In this document: positions 1 to 8,533 of the stretch, piece by piece
How positions within the stretch are numbered: the stretch's first letter is position 1
How the letters are laid out: each line of letters begins with the position of its first letter
Source of the DNA: Comamonas koreensis
GTDB taxonomy: Bacteria > Pseudomonadota > Gammaproteobacteria > Burkholderiales > Burkholderiaceae_C
Assembly: GCF_014076495.1 (NCBI RefSeq)
Contig: NZ_CP043575.1
Span: 1,984,001 to 2,048,000, forward strand
Direction of reading: 5' to 3'
Length of the DNA: 64,000 nucleotides
The notes under the pieces: generated by a model
Told to the model about the DNA's origin: nothing
What the model saw: only the letters and a program-made list of their open reading frames with translations
Database searches by the model: none
Translations under genes and position numbers: made by a program

Positions 1-87
1 TACCGGGTGCAGCACCGGCATGGGGTGTCCACGGTACTGCGCGGGCAGCGCCACACGCTGGGCATCGTGTTCCACGATGCGGAGTAA
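1..87 (+). CDS. C-terminal end of a probable 2OG-Fe(II) oxygenase (partial)
   Basis: The window opens inside a reading frame of 28 codons ending at TAA 85-87. The visible tail reads YRVQHRHGVSTVLRGQRHTL followed by GIVFHDAE. A His, then V-x-x-G-x-R-x-x-L-x-I-x-F, resembles the last strands of 2-oxoglutarate/Fe(II) dioxygenases, where the His is the distal iron ligand and the Arg binds 2-oxoglutarate. The next gene is a DNA glycosylase, so an AlkB-like repair role is possible, but the fragment is too short to tell AlkB from prolyl-hydroxylase-like members. The 5' part lies outside the window. Confidence 0.5.
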   Translation, partial: YRVQHRHGVSTVLRGQRHTLGIVFHDAE

Positions 88-174
88 ACACTGAAACAGC
101 CCTGACTTTATCGCCCGCAGTCCATCCTCTATAGTGGGGATCCACGGCAGCCGCCGCTTTCTACCGACCCCGCC

Positions 175-1095
175 ATGCCCCTGGTTCTGCGCACCCAAGT
201 CGCCCTGCCTGCCAACTACCGCCCGCAGGACATGCTGGCCCTGCATGCCCGCGATGCCTTGCAGGCGTCCGAGAAGGTCGAAGGGTTGCGTGTCAGCAAG
301 GGCTTGGTCTGGCAGGGGCAGCCTGCGCTGCTGCAGCTGGAGATGGTGGACGGCGCGTCCCGCGCGGTCGCCAGCTTGGCAGTCGATGGCACTGCGCCTA
401 CTGGCAACGACCCCGCTGCACTCGATGCGATGCTGGCGCGCATGCTGGGCCTGGGTGATGGGGCGGACCAGCTGGCACTGCAGCATGGCCAGCACCCGGT
501 GCTGGGCCCCTTGCTGCTGGGCCAGATGGGCTTGCGTGTGCCCGCCAGCAGTAGCCCGTTTGAGGCGCTGATCTGGGCCATCACCGGCCAGCAGATCAGC
601 GTGGCAGCGGCCATTGCGCTGCGCAGGCGCCTGATTGCGGCAGCAGCGGTGCAGCACAGCAGTGGCATGCTCTGCCACCCCGATGCCGCCGCGCTGGCGG
701 CGCTGACGCCCGAACAACTGCGCGCGGCGGGCTTTTCGGTCAGCAAGATCGCTACCCTGGAGCGCGTCTGCGCCGCTGTGCTGGATGGCAGCCTGCCACT
801 CGATGCCTGGGCCGCCCAGCCCTTGCAGGCGCAAGATGCCCAGGCGATTGAAGATGCGCTTTTGGCGATCAAGGGCATTGGCCCCTGGACGGTGCACTAC
901 GCCTTGCTGCGCGGCTTTGGCTGGCTGGATGGCAGCCTACATGGCGATGTGGCGGTGCGCAATGCGCTGGCCCGGCTGCTGGAGGTCCCCAGCGTCTCGC
1001 AGCGCGAGGCCGAGCAGTGGCTGGGTGCGTTTGCACCCTGGCGGGCGCTGGTGGCGGCCCACCTCTGGGCCAGCCTGTCGGCCAAAAGCTACTGA
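175..1095 (+). CDS. alkA: DNA-3-methyladenine glycosylase II (AlkA-type)
   Basis: 306 residues. Excises alkylated purines to start base-excision repair. The C-terminal half is a helix-hairpin-helix GPD glycosylase fold: the hairpin IKGIGPWTV is at residues 232-240 and the catalytic Asp is D258 in HGDVAVR, at the usual spacing after the hairpin. The motif ALIWAITGQQISV (131-143) is the conserved helix seen in this family. The N-terminal ~110 residues match the AlkA N-terminal beta domain in position only. The 3' end overlaps the convergent MFS gene by 7 bases. No good ribosome site is visible before the ATG, so the start is the likeliest rather than certain. Confidence 0.85.
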   Translation: MPLVLRTQVALPANYRPQDMLALHARDALQASEKVEGLRVSKGLVWQGQPALLQLEMVDGASRAVASLAVDGTAPTGNDPAALDAMLARMLGLGDGADQLALQHGQHPVLGPLLLGQMGLRVPASSSPFEALIWAITGQQISVAAAIALRRRLIAAAAVQHSSGMLCHPDAAALAALTPEQLRAAGFSVSKIATLERVCAAVLDGSLPLDAWAAQPLQAQDAQAIEDALLAIKGIGPWTVHYALLRGFGWLDGSLHGDVAVRNALARLLEVPSVSQREAEQWLGAFAPWRALVAAHLWASLSAKSY

Positions 1096-2621
1096 GGACT
1101 GGCCGCAGCCACCTGCAGCGCATCGCCACTGGCCGGGCGCAGCAGGCCCAAAACCACCAGGGCCGAGACCGTGGCTATCGCCGCCAGCACATACATAAGC
1201 TGTGCAAAGGCCTGGCCATAGGCCTTTTGCAAATCTGCTGCCGCACCCGGCTGGGCGGGCAACCGGGCCAGCGCCTGGCGCAGCTCGCCCATCGCCAGCT
1301 GCTGGGCGGCCGTTTGCAGGCTGGCCCCATCCAGCGCCGCGGGCAGATGCGGGCTGATCAAACCGGCCAGCAGGGCGGTCACCATCGCCAGCGCTATGCC
1401 TTCGCCGGCCACCCGCACGGTGCTGAAAATGCCGGTGGCCATGCCTGCGCGCTCCTGGGGCACCAAGCTCACCGACAGCCCATCCATCAGGCCCCAGGGC
1501 AGGCCCGCACCGCAGCCGATCAGCAAGAGCGGCAGCACCCGTGCCATGCCACCCGCATCCACAGGCACCTGCGCCAGCCACACCAGGCCGCCAGCCGCGA
1601 TCAGCAAGCCAGCGGCCGAAATAGGGCCGGCGTGGAACCAGCGCGTGAGCCAGGCTGCGGCCAGCGGCACCACCAGCATCGGGGCCGACAGCGCCAGCAT
1701 CCACCAGCCCGCCGCCACCTCGCTGTAGCCGGCAATGCCGATCAGCTGCAGCGGCAGCAGCACCAGCAGCACCACATAGCAGTAGCAGGTCGCAATGGGC
1801 AGCACCTGCACACCGATAAAGCGCGGGTAGCGGAACAGGCTCGGGTCCAGCATGGGCCGGGCCACGCGCCGCTCCACGGCGATAAAGAGCAGCAGCGCCG
1901 CGATGGATGCCAGCAGCAGTGCGATGACCTGCGGACTGCGCCAGCCCAGCGCGGCGGCCTGCACCATGCCCAGCGTCAGCAAGGCCAGCATGCTGGTGAA
2001 CAGCAGCACACCGGGCCAATCCAGCCCCTGGGCCTGCGGGTCGCGCGACTCGCGCATCGCCCCCATGCCCACCAGCAAGGCGACCAGGCCCAGGCCAGCG
2101 CAGAGCGCAAAACCGGCCTGCCAGCCGGCTTGCTCGATCAGCCAGCCCGTCAGCAGCGGGCCAAAGGCCAGGCCGGTGCCGAAGGTGGTGCCCAGCAGGC
2201 TAAAGGCCTGGGCGCGCTGGGCCGGCGCAAACTCCTGCGCCAGCGCGGCCGTGCCGCCGGCCAACGTTGCAGCTGCGGCCACGCCTTGCAGCGCACGCAG
2301 CAGGTCAATCTGCCAGACGCTGCGCGCCAGCACCAGCGCCAGGCCGGCCAGGCAGAAGGTCGACAGGCCCAGCAAAAAGAGCCGCTTGCGCCCCCACTGG
2401 TCGGCCAGCGCGCCGGCGGCCATCAGGCAACTGCCAAAGCCCAGCATGAAGGCATTGGTGATCCAGCCCAGGCTGGTGGCGCTGCCGCCCAGTGCGCGGC
2501 CAATTGCCGGCGTGGCCACGGCCCCGCCAGAAAAACTCAGCGGCAGCACCAGCGCTGCCAGACAGACGGATGCCAGAACCATCCAGGGCCCGCGCCAGGC
2601 GGCGGGTAAAACACGGTGCAT
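1089..2621 (-). CDS. MFS drug/solute exporter, DHA2 (EmrB/QacA-like, 14 TM)
   Basis: 510 residues from the ATG at 2621. The frame is open further upstream, but the protein with a normal MFS N-terminus begins MHRVLPAAWRG and goes straight into TM1. Motif A appears as GALADQWGRKRLF in the loop after TM2, and about 14 hydrophobic segments fit a proton-driven exporter of the DHA2 family. The substrate cannot be read from sequence. The gene is divergent from a LysR regulator across 106 bp that contains an inverted repeat, which is the usual arrangement of a regulator with its target pump. Confidence 0.85.
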   Translation of the reverse strand: MHRVLPAAWRGPWMVLASVCLAALVLPLSFSGGAVATPAIGRALGGSATSLGWITNAFMLGFGSCLMAAGALADQWGRKRLFLLGLSTFCLAGLALVLARSVWQIDLLRALQGVAAAATLAGGTAALAQEFAPAQRAQAFSLLGTTFGTGLAFGPLLTGWLIEQAGWQAGFALCAGLGLVALLVGMGAMRESRDPQAQGLDWPGVLLFTSMLALLTLGMVQAAALGWRSPQVIALLLASIAALLLFIAVERRVARPMLDPSLFRYPRFIGVQVLPIATCYCYVVLLVLLPLQLIGIAGYSEVAAGWWMLALSAPMLVVPLAAAWLTRWFHAGPISAAGLLIAAGGLVWLAQVPVDAGGMARVLPLLLIGCGAGLPWGLMDGLSVSLVPQERAGMATGIFSTVRVAGEGIALAMVTALLAGLISPHLPAALDGASLQTAAQQLAMGELRQALARLPAQPGAAADLQKAYGQAFAQLMYVLAAIATVSALVVLGLLRPASGDALQVAAASPQ

Positions 2622-2688
2622 AGCCAACTCCTGCAAAAACACGCTGTGGAGCTTAATGAGGAATGAATCGCCGATAAACAGGCCAATC

Positions 2689-2705
2689 GTTGTTTGATTA
2701 ACAAC
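2689..2705. promoter_or_regulatory. Inverted repeat, candidate LysR-family operator
   Basis: GTTGT-TTGATTA-ACAAC: perfect 5-bp arms around a 7-bp centre, in the divergent promoter region between the MFS exporter and the LysR gene and 22 bp before the LysR start. It contains a T-N11-A type core (TTGTTTGATTAACAA), as LysR regulators bind. Its position would suit autorepression. Binding is inferred. Confidence 0.45.
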
Positions 2706-2727
2706 CAAAATTCCGTAATATGCGCGC

Positions 2728-3636
2728 ATGGACAACCTCAACCACATCGCCGCCTTTGTGCAGGCGGCCGAGCGCCGCAGTTTTGTGGCCGCCGCCCGCG
2801 CCCTGGGCATCTCCGCGTCTGCCGTTGGCAAAAGCGTGGCCAAGCTGGAGGCGCAGCTGGGCACGCAGCTGCTGGTGCGCACGACGCGGCGGGTGTCGCT
2901 GTCGCATGAGGGCGAGCTGATGTACACGCACTGGCGCCGCATTCTGGATGACCTGCAGGATGCACAGGCGCTGCTGTCGAGCACCCAAAGCAGCCCCCGG
3001 GGCCTGTTGCGCATAGGGCTGCCCACCATTGGCTACCGCTTTTTGCTGCCGGTGATTCCAGACTTCCGTGCGCGCTATCCGGACATTGAGCTGGACCTGG
3101 ACTTCAACGACCGGCTGGTGGATGTGGTTGAGGCGCGCCTGGATGCGGTGATCCGCAGTGGGGTGCTGGCCGACTCCAGCCTCAGCGCCCGGCGCCTGGG
3201 CCTGTTCCGCTTTGTGCTCTGCGCATCCCCCGCCTATCTGGCGCAGCGCGGCCGGCCCCAGCGGCTCGAGGACCTGGCGGCGCACGACTGCCTGCGTTTT
3301 CGTTTTCCCACCTCGGGCAAGCTGCAGCCCTGGCAGATGGGCGGTGACACGGCCGAGGCACAGCAGGATGCCGCAGCCCACCCGCCGGCGCTGACCTGCA
3401 ACAACATGGAGGCCTTGCGCGGCGCGGCGATCGCCGGCCTGGGCATCGCCTATATGCCCGATTTTCTGGCCCGCGACGCGCTGGCCGATGGCAGCTTGCA
3501 GACGGTGCTGGACGACTGTCTGACCTATTCCGGTCAGTTCAGCATCCTCTGGCCTTCGGGCCGGCTGATGTCGCCGCGCCTGCGCGTGTTTGTGGACTTT
3601 GTGGCCGAGCGGCTGTTCCAGCCACCGTCGCCATAA
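2728..3636 (+). CDS. LysR-family transcriptional regulator
   Basis: 302 residues. The N-terminal winged helix-turn-helix covers residues ~1-60 (MDNLNHIAAFVQAAERRSF, then AAARALGISASAVGKSVAKL as recognition region). The rest is a periplasmic-binding-protein-like effector domain with the typical LRIGLPTIG start near residue 90. It resembles the CrgA/AaeR-like branch (regulators that begin FVQ-AERRSF). Divergent from the MFS exporter, which is its most probable target. Effector unknown. Confidence 0.9.
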   Translation: MDNLNHIAAFVQAAERRSFVAAARALGISASAVGKSVAKLEAQLGTQLLVRTTRRVSLSHEGELMYTHWRRILDDLQDAQALLSSTQSSPRGLLRIGLPTIGYRFLLPVIPDFRARYPDIELDLDFNDRLVDVVEARLDAVIRSGVLADSSLSARRLGLFRFVLCASPAYLAQRGRPQRLEDLAAHDCLRFRFPTSGKLQPWQMGGDTAEAQQDAAAHPPALTCNNMEALRGAAIAGLGIAYMPDFLARDALADGSLQTVLDDCLTYSGQFSILWPSGRLMSPRLRVFVDFVAERLFQPPSP

Positions 3637-3663
3637 AGCCCATCGAGGCCAGGCGCAGGGGCA

Positions 3664-4245
3664 TCAGCCGCCGTGTGCCGGAGCTGCCACCAGCAGGATG
3701 AAATGCGCAACGCCCCGGCCTTCGTTGGCAAAGTGGTGCTCGGTGTCCATCGCCAGCTGGGCGCTGTCACCCGCCTGCAGCAGCACCGAATCAGTACCGG
3801 TGAAGACGCGCAGGCTGCCGGTCTCGACATAGAACACCTCGCGTGTGCCCGGGCGGTGCGGCGCGAAGTGGCTGGAGCTCTGGCCGGGCGGCACCGCATA
3901 GTGCAGCAGCTCGAGCCCCGGCAGCGGGCGGGCCAGCGCCAGGCGCACGATGCCGGTGTCCTCATGCACAAAGCGCGCATGGTCGCCCGCGCGGGTGATC
4001 TGCGCCGGGGCAGGGCTTTGCACCAGGTCGCTCAGCTCGCAGCCCAGGCCGCGCGCAATGGCCATGGCGTTGCGCAGGCTCACGCTCAGTAGCCCCCGCT
4101 CCACCCGGGACAGCGCCCCGGAAGTTACGCCACTGGCCTGGGCCAATTGGTCCAGGGTGATGGCCAGCTGGGCGCGGCGGGCGCGCACCGCCAGGCCGAA
4201 CTGCAGGTCGGAGTCCGCGCTGGGTGGGGAGTTTTCAGTCGACAT
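3664..4245 (-). CDS. XRE-family regulator with C-terminal cupin
   Basis: 193 residues. The helix-turn-helix covers residues ~17-72 (GLAVRARRAQLAITLDQLAQ followed by SGVTSGALSRVERG). A cupin domain follows (~110-185) with PGTREVFYVETGSLRV and a later LAMDTEHHFANEG barrel motif, as in PuuR-like sensors where the cupin binds a small ligand. It is divergent from the lactate-permease-like gene across 66 bp holding a 20-bp inverted repeat, so it probably controls that transporter and itself. Ligand unknown. Confidence 0.9.
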   Translation of the reverse strand: MSTENSPPSADSDLQFGLAVRARRAQLAITLDQLAQASGVTSGALSRVERGLLSVSLRNAMAIARGLGCELSDLVQSPAPAQITRAGDHARFVHEDTGIVRLALARPLPGLELLHYAVPPGQSSSHFAPHRPGTREVFYVETGSLRVFTGTDSVLLQAGDSAQLAMDTEHHFANEGRGVAHFILLVAAPAHGG

Positions 4246-4254
4246 GGATTGACG

Positions 4255-4274
4255 ATATTTCGTGTAGGAAATAT
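4255..4274. promoter_or_regulatory. Palindromic operator between XRE-cupin regulator and permease
   Basis: ATATTTC-GTGTAG-GAAATAT: perfect 7-bp arms with a 6-bp spacer, 9 bp before the regulator's start codon and 37 bp before the permease start. It is AT-rich against a GC-rich background and is the only good palindrome in this short divergent region, so it is the likely binding site of the adjacent XRE-cupin protein. Confidence 0.6.
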
Positions 4275-4311
4275 TATTTACCTATATGCAATTTCAACAA
4301 GAGCTCTCCCA

Positions 4312-5745
4312 ATGTACCTGTTATTGAGTGCGTCGCCGGTCCTGGCCGTTATCGCCGGGTTGCTGCTGAGCCTGCGCTCGCTGTATGCGGCGCTGATCGG
4401 CGTGGCGTTGGCGCTGGTCGGCTGTGTGATGGCGTTTCCGCTCAGCGCGCCGGCAGCGCTGCAGGCCCTGGCCAGCTGGATGCCGGTGCTGGTCGAGGTG
4501 CTGCTGATTGTTGGCGGGGGCCTCTTGCTGTCCGAAGTGCTGCGCGCCGCCGGCGCGCAAAAGGCGCTGGCGCAATGGGTGATGGGCCGCACCGGCGAAG
4601 GCATGGGTGCGGTGTTGCTGGTGGTGCATGGGGTCACGCCCTTTGCCGAATCGCTGACCGGCTTTGGCATTGGCATCACGATTGGCATTCCACTGTTGGT
4701 GCACAGCGGTTTGCCGGCGCGCAAGATTGCGCTGATTGGCCTATTAGGCCTGTGCGCCGTGCCCTGGGGTTCGATGGGCCCGGGCACCTTGGTTGCCGCG
4801 ACGATGGCCGGGCTGTCATTTGACGCGCTGGGCGTGGCCTCGGCGGCAGTGAGCGTGATCCCGATGGTGGTCGTGGGTGTGGCCGCCGCAGGGCTGGCCA
4901 GTGCGCCGGGCCGGCGTGCGGGGGCTATGCTGCAGGGCGCGCTGTCGGGCCTGTTGCTGGCACTGGCCATTGGGCTGAGCAATGCGGTGGTAGGTACCTC
5001 AGCCGCCGGAGCGCTGGGCGCCTTGCTGATGACCGTGCTCTGGCTTTGGTTGGGCCGGCGGGGCGCAGGCGCTTTTGCGGGCGATGCCGCTGCGCCGCTG
5101 GGCCCTCTGGGCTGGCGCGCGCTGGCCGCCTATGGCTTGCTGCTGCTCGGTGTGCTGGTGGCAGGGGCCGTGCTGCGGGCCTTGCAAGCTGCGGGCGCCT
5201 GGCATCTGCTGGCGTCACCGGCCTTGTGGCTGTTTGTGGCGGCGGCCTGGTTTGCGCGTGGCCTGCCAGCGCCCAGCAGCCTGCAGCGGGTGTGGCAGTC
5301 CTGGCGCCAGGTGGCGCCCGTGACGGGGCTGTTCATCGTGCTGGGTGTCGTGATGGCGGTATCTGGCATGGCCGCGCAACTGGCCCATGCCTTGGCCCAG
5401 GGCGGCAGCGCCTATGTGTTTGCTGCGCCTTTTGTCGGCGCGCTGGGCGGCTTTGTGACCGGCTCCAACACGGGGGCGAATGCGATGTTTGCCGCTACCC
5501 AGGCCGAGATTGCGCAGGCCTTGGGCGTCGCGGTGCTGCCCTTTATGGCGGTCCACAATGTCAGCGCGGCGCTGCTGCTGATGGCATCGCCCGGCAAGGT
5601 GGAGATGGCCTGCCAGCTGGTGTCCGGGACGGCACAGACTGAGCGCGCCTGGGTGCAGTCCCAGGTGCTGCTGGTCACCGGGCTGGCGGTGCTGCTGATG
5701 GCGGTGCTGAATGTGCTGCTCAGCGCCGTGCTGCAGCAGCCTTAG
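4312..5745 (+). CDS. Lactate-permease-family transporter
   Basis: 477 residues from ATG 4312. The frame continues upstream but there it crosses the divergent regulator. An almost wholly hydrophobic protein with about 12 TM segments. The signature region around residues 108-165, with FAESLTGFGIGITIGIPLLV and then GSMGPGTLVAATMAG, is that of the L-lactate permease family (proton symport of lactate/glycolate). It is shorter than E. coli LldP (~550). The C-terminal FVTGSNTGANAMFAATQ motif is also family-typical. The substrate could be another short hydroxy- or oxo-acid. The 3' end overlaps the convergent exonuclease gene by 26 bases. Confidence 0.8.
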   Translation: MYLLLSASPVLAVIAGLLLSLRSLYAALIGVALALVGCVMAFPLSAPAALQALASWMPVLVEVLLIVGGGLLLSEVLRAAGAQKALAQWVMGRTGEGMGAVLLVVHGVTPFAESLTGFGIGITIGIPLLVHSGLPARKIALIGLLGLCAVPWGSMGPGTLVAATMAGLSFDALGVASAAVSVIPMVVVGVAAAGLASAPGRRAGAMLQGALSGLLLALAIGLSNAVVGTSAAGALGALLMTVLWLWLGRRGAGAFAGDAAAPLGPLGWRALAAYGLLLLGVLVAGAVLRALQAAGAWHLLASPALWLFVAAAWFARGLPAPSSLQRVWQSWRQVAPVTGLFIVLGVVMAVSGMAAQLAHALAQGGSAYVFAAPFVGALGGFVTGSNTGANAMFAATQAEIAQALGVAVLPFMAVHNVSAALLLMASPGKVEMACQLVSGTAQTERAWVQSQVLLVTGLAVLLMAVLNVLLSAVLQQP

Positions 5746-6421
5746 GCGCCAGTGTGGCCACCAGTTCGGGCAGCTGTGGCTGGGTCTGGCGTGCGGAGGT
5801 GTTGCTGAGCCAGCGGCCCAGGTGCTTGCGCTGGCAGACCTGCAGCTCGCTCAGCAGTGCATGGCTGGGGTCGGGGATATGCCAGCGGCTGCGCAGATCG
5901 GCCTGCATGCGCAGCAGCAAATGGGCGGTCATCTCGGCATCGGCCAGCGCCCGGTGGGCCTTGTCGGCCGGCGGCAGTTGCAGATGGCGCACGATCTTGC
6001 CCAGCGAGTGGCTGGGCGCCTCGGGGTAGAGGCGGCGCGACAGCAAGACCGTGCAGGCAAACAGGCTGCCGACAGGCGCCGCGGCCGGGCTGGCCGCGCA
6101 GCCTGCGCGCTCGAGCTCATCCAGCCAGAACTTGCTGTCAAACGATGCGTTGTGTGCGACCAGCGGCGCCGTGCCGACAAAGTCTGCTGCCTCGCGCATC
6201 ACCTGCTCAGCGGGCGCTGCCGCCTGCAGCATCGCTGTGGTGATACCGGTCAGTTGCGTGATAAAGCTGGGCATGCGCTGGCCGGCATTCATCAGGTTCT
6301 GGTAGCGGTCCACAATGCGGCCGTTCTCGACCATGACAATGCCGACCTCGGCCGCACGCGCGCCATGCGCCGGGCTCATGCCGGTGGTTTCAAAGTCGAG
6401 AATGGCGATGCGTTCGGACAT
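5720..6421 (-). CDS. DEDD-family 3'-5' exonuclease (DnaQ-like)
   Basis: 233 residues from ATG 6421 (an upstream in-frame ATG at 6451 would add ten unlikely residues). Exo I motif ILDFETTGMSP at residues ~5-15, Exo II around HNASFDSKFW, and Exo III HRALADAEMTAHLL supply the DEDDh metal-binding acidic residues and catalytic His. This is the proofreading-exonuclease fold used by DnaQ and RNase T, here as a stand-alone protein. It lies 30 bp behind kynU and may be co-transcribed, but there is no functional reason to link it to tryptophan catabolism. RNA or DNA preference cannot be read. Confidence 0.85.
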   Translation of the reverse strand: MSERIAILDFETTGMSPAHGARAAEVGIVMVENGRIVDRYQNLMNAGQRMPSFITQLTGITTAMLQAAAPAEQVMREAADFVGTAPLVAHNASFDSKFWLDELERAGCAASPAAAPVGSLFACTVLLSRRLYPEAPSHSLGKIVRHLQLPPADKAHRALADAEMTAHLLLRMQADLRSRWHIPDPSHALLSELQVCQRKHLGRWLSNTSARQTQPQLPELVATLAPKAAAARR

Positions 6422-6451
6422 GGCGGGGCGGGTGCTGGAGGTGCTCGGCAA

Positions 6452-7768
6452 TCAGGTCACCGCATGGATGCGGTTGAACTCGGGCTTTTGCCATTCGCCC
6501 GATTCCAGCACCTGGCGCAGGTGCTCGACCGCGTTCCACACGTCTTCAAAACGGGTGTAGAGGGGGGTGAAGCCAAAGCGCAGAATGTCCTTGTGCGGGC
6601 CGTTGCCGCCGTCGCCCTTGCGGAAGTCACCGATGACGCCCCGGGCAATCAACGCCTGCACGATGGCGTAGGCGCCGCTGCCCTGGCCGTCCACGCCCGC
6701 GCCGTCGTCGCGCGTCAGGCACACCTGCGAGCCGCGCGCAAAGATATCGCGCGGCGTGGCCAGGCCCAGGCCGTAACCGGCGCAGCGGGTCTCCACCAGC
6801 TCGATGAACAGGTCGGTCAGCGCGATGGACTTGCGGCGCAGCGCCGTCATGCCGCCGTATTTCTCGGCTTCGGTAAAGATGTCCAGGCCGCACTGCAGCG
6901 CCGACAGCGCAATCATCGGCTGGGTGCCGCACATATAGCGGCGGATGCCGGCAGCTGGCTGGTAGTCGCTGGTAAAGGCAAACTGCTCGGCATGGCCAAA
7001 CCAGCCCGACAGCGGCTGCCAGAACTTGTCGGTATGGCGCGCATGCACCCAGACAAAGGCCGGGGCGCCGGGGCCGCCATTGAGGTATTTGTAGCTGCAG
7101 CCCACCGCGTAGTCGGCGTTGGCGGCGTTCAGGTCCACCGGCACGGCGCCGGCGGCATGGGCCAGGTCCCAGACGGTCAGCACGCCCTGCGCATGCGCAT
7201 CGCGCGTGACCTGGGTCATGTCGTGCATATGGCCGGTGCGGTAGTTCACGTGGCTGAGCAGCAGCACGGCGACGTCGGTGGTCAGGCAAGCGGGCAGCTC
7301 TTCGGGCTCGATCAGCACCAGCTCCAGGTTGTGCTGCTTGCACAGTGACTCGGCGATGTACAGATCGGTGGGGAAGTTGCTGCGCTCGCTGATGACCTTG
7401 GTGCGCGGCGCCGGGTCGGAGAACTCCTGCTGCGACAGGCGGATGGCCGCGCTCAGCACCTTGTAGAGGTTGACCGAGGTCGTGTCGGTGAACACGACTT
7501 CGCCGGGCTTGGCGCCTATCCAGGGCGCAAACTGGTCGCCCAAACGTTGGGGCAGGTCGATCCAGCCGGCATCGTTCCAGCTGCGGATGAGGCCCTGGCC
7601 CCATTCACGCTGCACCACATCGGCCACGCGCGCGGCCGTGGCCTTGGGCAGCGGGCCCAGCGAGTTGCCGTCCAGGTAGATCACGCCGTCGGGCAGGTCG
7701 AACAGATCGCGCAGCGGTGCCAGCGGCTCTTGCTGGTCAACGTCGCGGCAGGCTTCCAAGGTGGTCAT
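6452..7768 (-). CDS. kynU: Kynureninase
   Basis: 438 residues. PLP-dependent hydrolysis of kynurenine to anthranilate and alanine. Visible family features: YLDGNSLGPLPKAT near the N-terminus, VWDLAHAAGAVPVDLN in the middle (PLP-contacting Asp) and GCSYKYLNGGPGAPAF, whose Lys carries PLP. The C-terminal RFGFTPLYTRFEDVW motif is also typical. Second enzyme of a leftward unit with kynB upstream. kynA (tryptophan 2,3-dioxygenase) is not in the window. Confidence 0.95.
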   Translation of the reverse strand: MTTLEACRDVDQQEPLAPLRDLFDLPDGVIYLDGNSLGPLPKATAARVADVVQREWGQGLIRSWNDAGWIDLPQRLGDQFAPWIGAKPGEVVFTDTTSVNLYKVLSAAIRLSQQEFSDPAPRTKVISERSNFPTDLYIAESLCKQHNLELVLIEPEELPACLTTDVAVLLLSHVNYRTGHMHDMTQVTRDAHAQGVLTVWDLAHAAGAVPVDLNAANADYAVGCSYKYLNGGPGAPAFVWVHARHTDKFWQPLSGWFGHAEQFAFTSDYQPAAGIRRYMCGTQPMIALSALQCGLDIFTEAEKYGGMTALRRKSIALTDLFIELVETRCAGYGLGLATPRDIFARGSQVCLTRDDGAGVDGQGSGAYAIVQALIARGVIGDFRKGDGGNGPHKDILRFGFTPLYTRFEDVWNAVEHLRQVLESGEWQKPEFNRIHAVT

Positions 7769-7841
7769 GGCTATGTCTCTTTGTCAATGGTGGCGGGCAG
7801 GCGCTGGTGGGCCAGGCGCCTGCCGCAAGGGATGGGGTGGT

Positions 7842-8519
7842 TCAGACCGAGGCCTGATTGTAGGTGCCGGGCAGCGCGCGCAGCACGGCGCGCACCGGCG
7901 AGGCATCGGCCTGCACGAGCTTGAGCGGCAGCGCGATCAGCTCGTAATCGCCCTCGGGCACGGCGTCCAGCACCAGGTTCTCCAGCACACGCATGTCGTG
8001 GCGGCGCACGGTCTGGTGGCTGGGCAGGGCCTTGCTGTCGGCCGGGTCGATGCTGGCGGTGTCAATGCCGATCAGGCGCACGCCCAGCGCAGCCAGACGC
8101 TCCACGGTCTCGGCCGCGTAGCCGGTGAGGCCCGCATCCCACTGGGTTTGCGGCATCTGGTGGTAGGTGCGCACCAAAACGCGCGCAGGCAGGGCGTCGC
8201 TTATCGCGTGTTCGATGTGCTGCCACTCGATCAGCGGGCCGCAGCCAATCGCATGGACCACGCGGCAGCGGCCCAGGTAGGGCGCCAGATCAACCTGGCC
8301 GATGGTCGCGCCATCGGGGGCGTAGTGCAGCGGCGCATCGGCGTGGGCCCCTGCATGCGGGGTGCTGGTGATGCTGGCCACATTGACCGGACAGCCCGGC
8401 CCGATGCTGGCCACCCATTGCTGCTGGTAGGGCGTGTCGCCGGGGAACACCGGCATGCCGACGTAGACGGGCGGCGAGATGTCCCACAGGGTTGGCGCGG
8501 AGTGAGGCGTGTTTGGCAT
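7842..8519 (-). CDS. kynB: Kynurenine formamidase (arylformamidase, cyclase-like)
   Basis: 225 residues from ATG 8519. Hydrolyses N-formylkynurenine to kynurenine and formate. The N-terminal LWDISPPVYVGMPVFPGDTP and the metal-binding motif HAGAHADAPLH (residues ~62-72) are diagnostic of the KynB metal-dependent cyclase-like family. The open frame extends upstream into the permease gene, but the family start and length (~210-225) favour 8519. It lies 14 bp behind the permease and 73 bp ahead of kynU, giving the order permease-kynB-kynU. Confidence 0.93.
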   Translation of the reverse strand: MPNTPHSAPTLWDISPPVYVGMPVFPGDTPYQQQWVASIGPGCPVNVASITSTPHAGAHADAPLHYAPDGATIGQVDLAPYLGRCRVVHAIGCGPLIEWQHIEHAISDALPARVLVRTYHQMPQTQWDAGLTGYAAETVERLAALGVRLIGIDTASIDPADSKALPSHQTVRRHDMRVLENLVLDAVPEGDYELIALPLKLVQADASPVRAVLRALPGTYNQASV

Positions 8520-8533
8520 AGCTATGCAATGTA

